Shown: positions 1-5,312, counted from the first letter of the stretch. The stretch is DNA of 5,394 bases from Methylacidiphilum sp. (GCA_020718125.1 DYDC01000194.1:111-5504), one strand, 5' to 3'. Numbers and translations are program-made. The notes: a model not told the origin generated them from the letters alone.

Positions 1-154
1 GACGCTGCGGGAGTTGGCGGCGAGGGTGGGAGGGGTGGGTTACGCGGCGGTGCAGGTGGCGGTGCGGCGGATGGCGGAGCGGGTGGGGCGGGAGAAAGAG
101 ATGCAGAAGGCGATGGCGGAAGTGATGAAGGAAATGTCTAATGTTGAGACCTGA
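1..154 (+). CDS. C-terminal end of a REP-associated/IS200-like tyrosine transposase (partial)
   Basis: An open frame enters from the left edge (first full codon at 2) and stops at TGA 152-154, giving 50 residues. It reads LRELAARVGGVGYAAVQVAV, then a charged helix rich in Arg, Glu and Lys, and ends MSNVET. This pattern (L-R-E-L, then G-G, then Y-A-A-V, then a second helix) matches, from memory, the DnaA-domain-IV-like helix-turn-helix at the C-terminus of many Y1 (HUH) transposases of the REP-associated type. The catalytic HUH and Tyr residues would lie off the window and are not seen. Codon use is odd: 40 of 50 codons end in G, whereas holA strongly prefers C, which suggests acquired DNA. 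The last codons break this G bias, as if the DNA there were constrained as an element end. The family call rests on a short tail, so it is moderate. Confidence 0.6.
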   Translation, partial: TLRELAARVGGVGYAAVQVAVRRMAERVGREKEMQKAMAEVMKEMSNVET

Positions 155-160
155 CCCCCA
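133..160 (+). mobile_element. Probable terminal motif of the Y1 transposase element
   Basis: The segment AATGTCTAATGTTGAGACC, followed by TGACCCCC, covers the last transposase codons and the stop. I recall very similar strings (AATGT...TGA/GACCTGACCCC and the reverse complement GGGGTCAGGTC) recurring at the ends of REP-associated transposase genes and as solo copies in many genomes. The perfect 10-base palindrome ATTGCGCAAT follows at 160-169. I infer that the right boundary of the element lies near 155-170. The exact boundary cannot be fixed from one copy. Confidence 0.4.
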
Positions 161-169
161 TTGCGCAAT
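160..169. repeat. 10-base perfect palindrome next to the element end
   Basis: ATTGCGCAAT reads the same on both strands and is followed by the related ATGCAAT at 170-176. It lies in the 57-base gap between the transposase stop and the stop of the small membrane protein gene on the other strand. It may belong to the mobile element end or be incidental. Confidence 0.4.
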
Positions 170-177
170 ATGCAATC

Positions 178-201
178 ACCAGCCAGACAGGCCCGGCCGG
201 T
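178..201 (-). terminator. Weak hairpin downstream of the symporter operon
   Basis: ACCAGCC (178-184) can pair with GGCCGGT (195-201), giving seven pairs with one G-U wobble across a 10-base loop. It lies 11 bases past the stop of the 68-residue gene in the direction of its transcription. No U-run follows, so intrinsic termination is doubtful, although the position is right for a transcript end. Confidence 0.25.
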
Positions 202-211
202 TTCCCTCCGC

Positions 212-418
212 CTACCCGTTCTTCTTCGCCCGACGCGCCATCAGCAGCATCGCCCCGCCGAAGACCAGCAGCACAATCCCCCAGACGAGGTTGATGTTGA
301 TGCCGAGCGAGCGTTTGTAGATCTCGGCGTCGCCGCCGGTGACCGCGCCGTAAATGGTCAGCAGCAGGCCCACGAGCGAGAACATCAGGCCGATTGGCAG
401 TCGAATGTCGAGTCCCAT
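212..418 (-). CDS. Small two-helix membrane protein, putative partner of the SSS symporter
   Basis: This 68-residue protein begins MGLDIRLPIGLMFSLVGLLL. Two hydrophobic helices are visible, about residues 8-27 and 43-61, joined by a polar loop (GGDAEIYKRSLGININ). The C-terminus is basic (ARRAKKNG), which by the positive-inside rule favours both termini in the cytoplasm. The ATG is preceded by a good ribosome binding site, GAAAGGA, about six bases upstream within the gap after the symporter stop. The gene lies 15 bases downstream of the symporter on the same strand, so the two are almost certainly one operon. I recall similar short proteins beside SSS transporters in Verrucomicrobiota, Planctomycetota and Acidobacteriota. 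Small two-helix partners are also known for other SSS members, such as the DUF485/YjcH protein beside the acetate permease ActP. A role as an accessory subunit is inference; its biochemical function is unknown. Confidence 0.8.
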   Translation of the reverse strand: MGLDIRLPIGLMFSLVGLLLTIYGAVTGGDAEIYKRSLGININLVWGIVLLVFGGAMLLMARRAKKNG

Positions 419-421
419 GAC

Positions 422-428
422 AATCCTT
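422..428 (-). promoter_or_regulatory. Ribosome binding site of the small membrane protein gene
   Basis: On the minus strand GAAAGGA lies a short distance before the ATG at 418, inside the 15-base gap after the symporter stop codon. It fixes the start of the 68-residue gene and indicates independent translation initiation within a shared transcript. Confidence 0.6.
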
Positions 429-433
429 TCGGT

Positions 434-2368
434 TTACCAGAAGATGATGTTGAGGATGACGCAGCCGGCGAGCAACACCACGCCGAGGGCGGCCGGCTTG
501 CGATACCACGCGGTTTCCTCGTCATGAAGTTTTGGCGTGAGCGAATAGACGAGGCCCTTGAGTTCCTCGTCGCCCTTTGTCCGCTGCGTCGCCAGCGAGA
601 TGACCAGCGTCAGCACGAAGCACGCGGTGAACGCGAAGCTGGCCAGCCAGAAGTTCTGCGCCATGTCGCTCGGGAACACCTGCAGCACGCCGAGATAGCC
701 GCCCTTGATGCCGGGGACGTTGCCGGCCGCGGAGGTCAGTGCGTGGAACAGCGCCGAGGTGAGCGTGCCGCCGAGCAGGCCGAAAAACGCGCCGTGGCTG
801 GTGGCGCGTTTCCAGAACATGCCGAGCAGGAACGTCGCGAACAGCGGCGCGTTCACAAAGCCGAACACGAGCTGGATGATGTCCATCGCGTTCGACCATC
901 TGCTCACCAGATAGGCGCAGACGATGCTGAGCAGGACGCCCACGACCGTCACGACGCGGCCCATCCACATGTAATGGGCGTCGCTCTTGTTCTTCGCGAT
1001 GTAGGCTTGGTAGAGGTCGTAAGTCCAGACGGTGTTGAAGGCGGTGACGTTGCCGGCCATGCCCGACATGAACGACGCGAGCAGGCCGGTCAGCGCCAGG
1101 CCGAGCAGGCCCGACGGGCAATACTTCTTCACCAGCGAGAGGATCACGCCGTCGTAGTCGTTCTCGGCTACCGCGTCCTGCAGGCGCTCACGCAGGGCCT
1201 TTTCGCCGAGCGTGACGGCGTCCTTGATCGCCGCGGCGACCTTGTCCGGCTTGAGCTTCACGCCGACGGCCTTGCTGACGTTCTCTAACGCAACCTTGTC
1301 GTCGAGCTTCTGTGCGGCGGCGTCCTTCGCGATGACGGCGGCCCGCGCGAGGACGCTCTCGCTGACGATCTTCGGCGGCAACCGGTAGCCGTCCTTTTCG
1401 GTGAGCGCCAACGACGCGGCAATCATGCCCGGCAGGATGACCAGCACCGGCAGCACCATCTTCGGCACCGACGCGATCAAAGGCGTGCGGCGCGCGGCGC
1501 TCATGTTCTTCGCCGCCATCGCGCGCTGGACGACGAGGAAGTTGGTGCACCAGTAGCCGAACGACAGCACGAAGCCGAGGCCGAACACCATCGCGAAGAG
1601 GTCCACGCCCATCGGGTTGGCGTCCGGTCCGGCCAGCAGCGGCTTCCACGCGCTGGTCCATGCGTCAGGCTGGAAACTCTTCGTGTTCAACTCCAGCGCG
1701 GCGGGATTTTGCGCGACGGTGGCGAGCGACGACTTCAGCGCGCCCCAGCCCCCCATGTCCTTCATGCCCAGCCAGACCACCGGCGCGAAGCCGAGCACGA
1801 TCATGAAGAACTGGAGCACTTCGGTATAGATCGCCGACGTGAGGCCGCCCTTGAGCACATACACGAGCACGATGGCCGAGCAGATCCAGAGGCTGACATC
1901 GTAATTCCAGCCGAGCAGTTGATGGAGCAGCTTGGCCAGAGCATTCATCGAGATGCCAGAGGCGAACACCGTCATCACGGCGAACGAGATCGAGTTCAGC
2001 GCGCGGGTGCGTTCGTCGAAGCGCAGCTTCAGGTATTCCGGCACCGAGCGCGCCTTGCTGCCGTAGTAGAACGGCATCATGAACACGGCGAGGAACACCA
2101 TCGCCGGGATGGCGCCGACCCAGTAGAAGTGACTCGTAGCGATGCCGTATTTGGCGCCGCTGGCAGCCATGCCGACCAGTTCCAGCGCGCCGAGGTTGGC
2201 GGACATGAAGGCCAATCCCGTGACCCACGCCGGAATGCTGCGGCCGGACGTAAGGAAGTCCGACGAGCTTTTCATGTATTTCCGGAGGGCGAAGCCGATG
2301 CCGAGCACGAACACGACATAGGTCGCCAGGATCAGGTAATCGAGAATGCCGAGTTGGATAGCGTGCAT
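434..2368 (-). CDS. Sodium/solute symporter, SSS family (SGLT-like)
   Basis: This 644-residue inner-membrane transporter belongs to the sodium:solute symporter family (TC 2.A.21), which couples Na+ influx to solute uptake. I count about 14 hydrophobic segments, near residues 6-27, 45-70, 78-100, 125-148, 157-173, 179-202, 254-275, 299-322, 416-450, 467-489, 496-517, 522-545, 572-594 and 624-643. Family motifs include GLAFMSANLGALELVGM (51-67, first core helix), GGLTSAIYTEVLQFF (174-188), QRAMAAKN (281-288) and GLLASFMSGMAGN (428-440, Na2-site helix). Aligned by eye with vSGLT, the Na2-site serine pair becomes Ser435-Gly436, and the sugar-binding Glu of vSGLT is Tyr82. A sugar substrate therefore cannot be assumed. 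About 90 residues rich in Lys, Ala and Asp (323-413) are inserted between core helices 7 and 8. The ATG at 2368 has AAGGA seven bases upstream. The substrate is unknown. Confidence 0.93.
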   Translation of the reverse strand: MHAIQLGILDYLILATYVVFVLGIGFALRKYMKSSSDFLTSGRSIPAWVTGLAFMSANLGALELVGMAASGAKYGIATSHFYWVGAIPAMVFLAVFMMPFYYGSKARSVPEYLKLRFDERTRALNSISFAVMTVFASGISMNALAKLLHQLLGWNYDVSLWICSAIVLVYVLKGGLTSAIYTEVLQFFMIVLGFAPVVWLGMKDMGGWGALKSSLATVAQNPAALELNTKSFQPDAWTSAWKPLLAGPDANPMGVDLFAMVFGLGFVLSFGYWCTNFLVVQRAMAAKNMSAARRTPLIASVPKMVLPVLVILPGMIAASLALTEKDGYRLPPKIVSESVLARAAVIAKDAAAQKLDDKVALENVSKAVGVKLKPDKVAAAIKDAVTLGEKALRERLQDAVAENDYDGVILSLVKKYCPSGLLGLALTGLLASFMSGMAGNVTAFNTVWTYDLYQAYIAKNKSDAHYMWMGRVVTVVGVLLSIVCAYLVSRWSNAMDIIQLVFGFVNAPLFATFLLGMFWKRATSHGAFFGLLGGTLTSALFHALTSAAGNVPGIKGGYLGVLQVFPSDMAQNFWLASFAFTACFVLTLVISLATQRTKGDEELKGLVYSLTPKLHDEETAWYRKPAALGVVLLAGCVILNIIFW

Positions 2369-2375
2369 GCGTCAG

Positions 2376-2380
2376 TCCTT
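2376..2380 (-). promoter_or_regulatory. Ribosome binding site of the symporter gene
   Basis: On the minus strand AAGGA is separated by seven bases (CTGACGC) from the ATG at 2368. It supports this ATG as the symporter start; the protein then begins MHAIQLGILDYLILATY, running straight into the first membrane helix as expected. Confidence 0.6.
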
Positions 2381-2397
2381 GATTGGAACGGGGCCTT

Positions 2398-2426
2398 TTG
2401 TGTCACAGCGCCGCCCTTGAGGTCAA
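2398..2426 (-). promoter_or_regulatory. Weak candidate promoter of the symporter operon
   Basis: On the minus strand TTGACC (2421-2426) is a good -35 match, followed after 17 bases by ACACAA (2398-2403), a poor -10 match. It lies in the only gap upstream of the symporter. The -10 is weak enough that this may be chance. Confidence 0.2.
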
Positions 2427-2443
2427 CACCCGCGAAGCGCGCG

Positions 2444-2545
2444 CTAGTCGGTCAGCCGCCACTGGAAGTCGTGGACTCTGAAAACCATCACGCGCGGATC
2501 GCCGCGTTCAGTGACCCGCCGCGCGTCACAACTGAATCTCACCAA
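2444..2545 (-). pseudogene. Possible out-of-frame continuation of the truncated gene
   Basis: Just past the point where family similarity stops, another minus-strand frame stays open to TAG at 2446-2444 and reads DARRVTERGDPRVMVFRV, then HDFQWRLTD. Its codons mostly end in G or C, as in real genes here. It could be the C-terminal end of the same gene, left after a large internal deletion plus frameshift. It is only about 30 residues long and I do not recognise it, so this is tentative. Confidence 0.25.
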
Positions 2546-2945
2546 ACCTCCGCACCCCGAACCGCCGGAAAACGAAGAGCGCCATCAGGGTGGCCAAGGG
2601 AAACGTTGCCGCGAAAAACAGGTTCATGGCCGGCACGTGGTCGGAAGCCAGCGACACAACGAGCTTGATGACCAGCCGATGCCAGACATCGGGCTGTGGG
2701 AAATCATGCGGGTCCGCGCCCCACGGCATCCCGATGAAATCGTTGTGCAGGATCCAGCCCGTGTCGCTGACGCCCTTGATGAGCATCCTGCAAAACAAGG
2801 CGTCGCCACCATCGTTGAAAGGCACCCGCCAGTCGGCGCGCCACAGTTCCAACACCACGACCGAGATCGGGAAACACGGGAGCGCAACAATCAGGCAAGC
2901 AGCCGGGCTTTTCGACCCATCTTTGGTGATGAATGTCCCGCTCAT
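2526..2945 (-). pseudogene. N-terminal remnant of a large polytopic membrane protein (GT-C glycosyltransferase-like)
   Basis: From the ATG at 2945 the frame gives 139 residues. A hydrophobic segment at about 14-34 leads into LWRADWRVPFNDGGDALF (34-51), then GWILHNDFIGMPWGADPHDFP (63-83), and a second hydrophobic stretch at about 105-127 ends at FRRFGV. I recall this N-terminal pattern from large uncharacterised bacterial membrane proteins of roughly 500-700 residues. Their first extracytoplasmic loop carries acidic residues (here Asp45 and Asp48), as in GT-C glycosyltransferases acting on lipid-linked sugars. Here the similarity stops at about residue 131 and the frame ends eight residues later in an unrelated tail, so most of the protein is missing. 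The frame is open upstream to 3059, but that extension lacks family features and overlaps the holA start, so I prefer 2945. No clear ribosome binding site is seen. It is probably non-functional. Confidence 0.6.
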
Positions 2946-3012
2946 GAGCCAGGCACATCTTGTAGCGACCCCCTCCAGCCCGTCAAACGCCGGTGAGGCC
3001 GCGCCGCCGCGC

Positions 3013-3041
3013 TTGTCGCTGCCGCCGCGTTCTGTTACCGT
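3013..3041 (+). promoter_or_regulatory. Candidate promoter for holA with an extended -10
   Basis: TTGTCG (3013-3018) is followed after 17 bases by TACCGT (3036-3041), preceded by TG with one base between (TGTTACCGT), an extended -10 arrangement. A start about seven bases downstream would fall at or beside the A of the ATG at 3049, giving a leaderless or nearly leaderless message. This fits the lack of any Shine-Dalgarno sequence before that ATG. The -10 matches only partly, so confidence is low. Confidence 0.3.
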
Positions 3042-3048
3042 CGCCCCC

Positions 3049-4164
3049 ATGCCAGCCAAGAGCCATGCGCAACTTCATCTCGTCTGCGGCAGCGAAGAGT
3101 ATCTGGTCAAGGAAAACGCCCGCCGCCTCGCGACCGCCCTCGCCCCCAAGGGCGGCGGCGACTTCGCCGTCGAGATCGTGGACGGCATGGCCGCCAACGC
3201 CGACGAGGCGATCAAGGCCATCTACAAAACCCTCGACGCGCTCAACACGGTTGGGTTCTTTGCCAAAGAGAAACTGGTCTGGCTTAAGGACGCCAGCTTC
3301 CTCGGCACGGACAGGACCTCCGAGGCCGAGGACGTCAAGGACGCCGCCACCGCCCTCACCAACTTGCTGAAAGAAGGCCTGCCCGCCGGCGTCGCGCTGC
3401 TGGTCAGCGCCGGCCCGGTGGACAAGCGCCGCGCCTTCTACAAGACCTGCGAGAAACTCGGCGAGGTGCGGGTGCACGACGCGATAGACCCCTCGCGCGA
3501 CCGCGACTGGGAGGACAAGGTCACGGACTTCATGACCGCCCACGCCCAGTCCCTCGACAAGGCCGTCAGTGGCGACGCCATCGCGCTGCTGATCGAACTG
3601 AATGGCGCCAACCTCCGGCAGATCGAAGCCGAACTGGAAAAACTCGCCACCTACACCGGCCAGCGCCACACCATCGAGGCCGGCGACGTGCGCGCCGTCG
3701 GCAGCGCCTCGCGCGAGGCCATCACCTGGGACCTCAACGACGCCCTCGGCGAACGCGACCTGCCCCGGACGCTGCGCATCGTGGACCGCCTGTTGTTCCA
3801 GGGCGAGCAACCGATCGGCCTGCTCTTCGCCATCGCCTCGCGCGTGCGGCAGTTGCTCGTCCTGCGGGAACTGATGGACCGCAAGGCGCTGCGGCCCGCC
3901 GACTATGGCGGCGTGCAGGCGCAACTGAAACGGATTCCGGCCGGCATCGCCAGCCAGTTGCCCGCCGACAAAAAGTTCAACCCCCTGCTCGCGCACCCGT
4001 TCGTCGTTTTCAAGACGCTGTCGCAAGCCGCCCGCTACACGCGCCCCCAACTGGTCCGCGCCATGGAGTGGCTGCTCGACACCAACCGCCAGCTCGTCAC
4101 CAGTGCCATGCCCGACCATCTCGCGCTGGAGGAGTTGCTCGCCCGCATCGTCACGGCAAAGTGA
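3049..4164 (+). CDS. holA: DNA polymerase III subunit delta
   Basis: This 371-residue protein is the delta subunit of the replicative clamp loader, which opens the beta sliding clamp and helps load it onto primed DNA. The N-terminus has the family's opening strand and motif LHLVCGSEEYLVKE (9-22), where many homologues read Y-G-x-E-x-x-L. The middle holds NLRQIEAELEKLATY (188-202), typical of the second domain. The C-terminal collar domain shows GEQPIGLLFAIASRVRQLL (252-270), HPFVVFKTLSQAARYT (316-331) and LVRAMEWLLDTNRQLVTS (335-352). The length is slightly above the usual 330-350. The frame is open far upstream to 2590, but that part overlaps the remnant on the other strand and has no family similarity, so I start at the ATG at 3049 (MPAKSHAQ). 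No Shine-Dalgarno is visible. The repeat block begins two bases after the stop. Confidence 0.92.
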   Translation: MPAKSHAQLHLVCGSEEYLVKENARRLATALAPKGGGDFAVEIVDGMAANADEAIKAIYKTLDALNTVGFFAKEKLVWLKDASFLGTDRTSEAEDVKDAATALTNLLKEGLPAGVALLVSAGPVDKRRAFYKTCEKLGEVRVHDAIDPSRDRDWEDKVTDFMTAHAQSLDKAVSGDAIALLIELNGANLRQIEAELEKLATYTGQRHTIEAGDVRAVGSASREAITWDLNDALGERDLPRTLRIVDRLLFQGEQPIGLLFAIASRVRQLLVLRELMDRKALRPADYGGVQAQLKRIPAGIASQLPADKKFNPLLAHPFVVFKTLSQAARYTRPQLVRAMEWLLDTNRQLVTSAMPDHLALEELLARIVTAK

Positions 4165-4165
4165 A

Positions 4166-4302
4166 GTGAAACTCGAAACCCGAAACTCGAAAGCCGAAGG
4201 AAACCCGAAGCTCGAAATCCGAGGCCGGACCGTCGGAGCTTTCATCCTTCGGGTTTCGTCCTTCGGGTTCGTTTCGGATTTCGGATTTCGGATTTCGGAT
4301 TT
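4166..4302. repeat. Long imperfect inverted repeat of GAAA(T/C)CCGA and TCGG(A/G)TTTC units
   Basis: The left arm (about 4166-4222) is built from short CGAAA/CCGAA units and the right arm (about 4233-4302) from their complements. The best core is an exact 11-base pairing, GAAACCCGAAG (4200-4210) with CTTCGGGTTTC (4247-4257). It extends after a three-base bulge by CGAAG (4195-4199) with CTTCG (4261-4265), and contains an inner pairing TCCGA (4218-4222) with TCGGA (4233-4237). Translated, it yields the low-complexity RNPKSEIRN-type and FGFRISD-type peptides often mispredicted as protein in planctomycete and verrucomicrobial genomes. As RNA it would form a long hairpin between holA and the next gene. 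Confidence 0.75.
4272..4302 (+). repeat. Four tandem copies of a 7-base unit, TTTCGGA
   Basis: Four exact TTTCGGA units followed by TTT occupy 31 bases at the right end of the inverted repeat. Seven is not a multiple of three, so each copy gained or lost shifts any reading frame that runs through. The last unit merges with the proposed TTG start of the next gene. Confidence 0.9.
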
Positions 4303-5170
4303 GACCCGGCCCCTTCGCTCGACATCCTTCACGCTGGCCTTCACCCTCGCCGCCACCGCCCACGCCCAGGAAGACAGCTACCTCTGGGCCTTCGACCGCG
4401 ACGCCGCGGGCCGGGTGCCCGCGCGGTTGGTCGCGCCGCCGGGCTGGGTCGTCGCCGCCGAGCCGACCGCGCCGACGCGGCCCAACGCGCTCGCCGCTGA
4501 CGCCTCCGCGCTCACCAACCTCCCCGCCAGCATCTGCTCCCTCGACCGGATGTCGCTCGACACCGGCCAGGTCTGGGCGCGCGTCAACATCCTCAATGGC
4601 GCGGCCGGCGTCGTGTTCCGCCAGCGCGCGCCGGACACGTTCTGCATGTTGACGGTGGCGCGCGAGAACAACCGGCTGACGCTGACCTCGATGCGCAACG
4701 GCGTGGCGACCGATCTGGCCATGTGCGCGCTGAAAACCACGTGGGGCCGCTGGCACCGCATCGGCGTCGAACTCGACGGCCGCAACATCCAGTGTTTCTT
4801 CGACGGCGACCGGAAGCTCACCGCCCAGGACGACCTGCTGGCGATCAACAAGGGCGGCGTCGGCATGGTGGTCGCCGCCGGGGGCCGCTCGCAGTTCGAC
4901 GACTTCACCATCGAGATCACCTCGCGCGGCGAGGTCGTCCATGTGCCTGAGCCGACGGTCGAGGTGGCGCTGACGCGGGACCAGATTCTGTTCAGAAACA
5001 CGCCCGTGTCGCTTTCCGACCTCAGCCGCCAGCTCACCTCGCGGTTTGACCCCACCCAGCGCCTCGTCCTGCGCGTGGACCGGGACGTCGAGTTCGAGCG
5101 CGTCGAGCAGGTCATGAAAGCCGCCGGCGCCATCGGCTTCGAGAAGATGTCGTTTGACTTGAGGAAGTAG
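4301..5170 (+). CDS. Exported protein: LamG/DUF1080-like domain fused to an ExbD/TolR-like periplasmic domain
   Basis: From the TTG at 4301 the product has 289 residues. Residues 1-22 look like a signal peptide (TRPLR, a hydrophobic core, then AHA before Gln23), so it should be periplasmic or outside. Residues about 25-208 resemble the LamG/DUF1080 beta-sandwich: AGVVFRQRAPDTFCMLTVAR (102-121), WGRWHRIGVELDGRNIQCFF (148-167), GGVGMVVAAGGRSQFDDFTI (185-204). Residues about 219-289 resemble the ExbD/TolR periplasmic domain: ILFRNTPVSLSDLSRQL (229-245), LVLRVDRDVEFERVEQVMKA (255-274), then GAIGFEKMSFDL. The ExbD transmembrane helix with its conserved Asp is absent, so it cannot be a standard energiser subunit. 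No ATG gives a signal peptide: the only upstream in-frame ATG (4103) is inside holA and the next Met is residue 84. GTG at 4166 is the alternative start, but it would add the repeat as protein. Function unknown. Confidence 0.75.
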   Translation: MTRPLRSTSFTLAFTLAATAHAQEDSYLWAFDRDAAGRVPARLVAPPGWVVAAEPTAPTRPNALAADASALTNLPASICSLDRMSLDTGQVWARVNILNGAAGVVFRQRAPDTFCMLTVARENNRLTLTSMRNGVATDLAMCALKTTWGRWHRIGVELDGRNIQCFFDGDRKLTAQDDLLAINKGGVGMVVAAGGRSQFDDFTIEITSRGEVVHVPEPTVEVALTRDQILFRNTPVSLSDLSRQLTSRFDPTQRLVLRVDRDVEFERVEQVMKAAGAIGFEKMSFDLRK

Positions 5171-5198
5171 CGCATCCGCGCACTGCCACCATGCCTTG

Positions 5199-5210
5199 GG
5201 TTGGCCAACC
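5199..5210. repeat. 12-base perfect palindrome
   Basis: GGTTGGCCAACC is self-complementary and starts 28 bases after the stop of the LamG-ExbD gene. It could form a small cruciform or serve as a dyad binding site. No T-run follows, so it is not a convincing terminator. Confidence 0.5.
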
Positions 5211-5252
5211 TGAGCGGCGAGGGGTCTTCGCTGTTTTCCGTGGGAGTGTCTG

Positions 5253-5273
5253 TGGCAACCCGAAGGGTTGCCA
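5253..5273. repeat. Hairpin with 9-base stem and GAA loop
   Basis: TGGCAACCC (5253-5261) pairs exactly with GGGTTGCCA (5265-5273) across a three-base loop. It is the first of a series of palindromes filling the right end of the window. It lacks a T-run on either side and is better explained as part of a REP-like element than as a terminator. Confidence 0.8.
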
Positions 5274-5280
5274 GAGAGTA

Positions 5281-5310
5281 GCCGGGGGTCGAGTCGGCGA
5301 GACCCCCGGC
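5281..5310. repeat. Hairpin with perfect 10-base GC-rich stem
   Basis: GCCGGGGGTC (5281-5290) pairs exactly with GACCCCCGGC (5301-5310) around a 10-base loop. Eight loop bases, GTCGGCGA (5293-5300), are complementary to TCGCCGAC (5316-5323) just downstream, which suggests a pseudoknot or alternative structure. Confidence 0.85.
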
Positions 5311-5312
5311 AG

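Noticed and set aside
161..1288. Long + strand open frame (375 codons) opposite the symporter genes
   Set aside because: It is antisense to the symporter and its small partner, is rich in His, Arg, Glu and Gln as expected of a high-GC shadow frame, and shows no domain pattern.
2493..2529. Small hairpins (CGCGG-ATCG-CCGCG and GTGAC...GTCAC) between the symporter and the remnant
   Set aside because: They are five-base stems in GC-rich DNA, expected by chance, with no T-run or other support.
2590..3048. N-terminal extension of the holA frame
   Set aside because: It adds 153 residues without delta-subunit similarity and overlaps the membrane protein remnant on the other strand. The family N-terminus begins just after ATG 3049.
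4103..4300. N-terminal extension of the LamG-ExbD frame from ATG 4103 or GTG 4166
   Set aside because: The ATG lies inside holA, and the extension translates the nucleotide repeat into SSFGFVSDFGFRISD-type peptide. It would also bury the signal peptide in the interior.
4166..4302. CRISPR array
   Set aside because: The 7-base units are directly abutting with no unique spacers and the rest is an inverted, not direct, repeat.
2983..4356. Long minus-strand open frame (457 codons) opposite holA
   Set aside because: It is the complement of a confident holA gene, has low-complexity Gly/Val/Glu/Asp composition, and its N-terminus reads the repeat block as RNPKSE-type peptide.
5253..5310. Intrinsic terminators after the LamG-ExbD gene
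   Set aside because: The stems are strong but neither is followed by a T-run on either strand. They fit a palindromic mobile element better.
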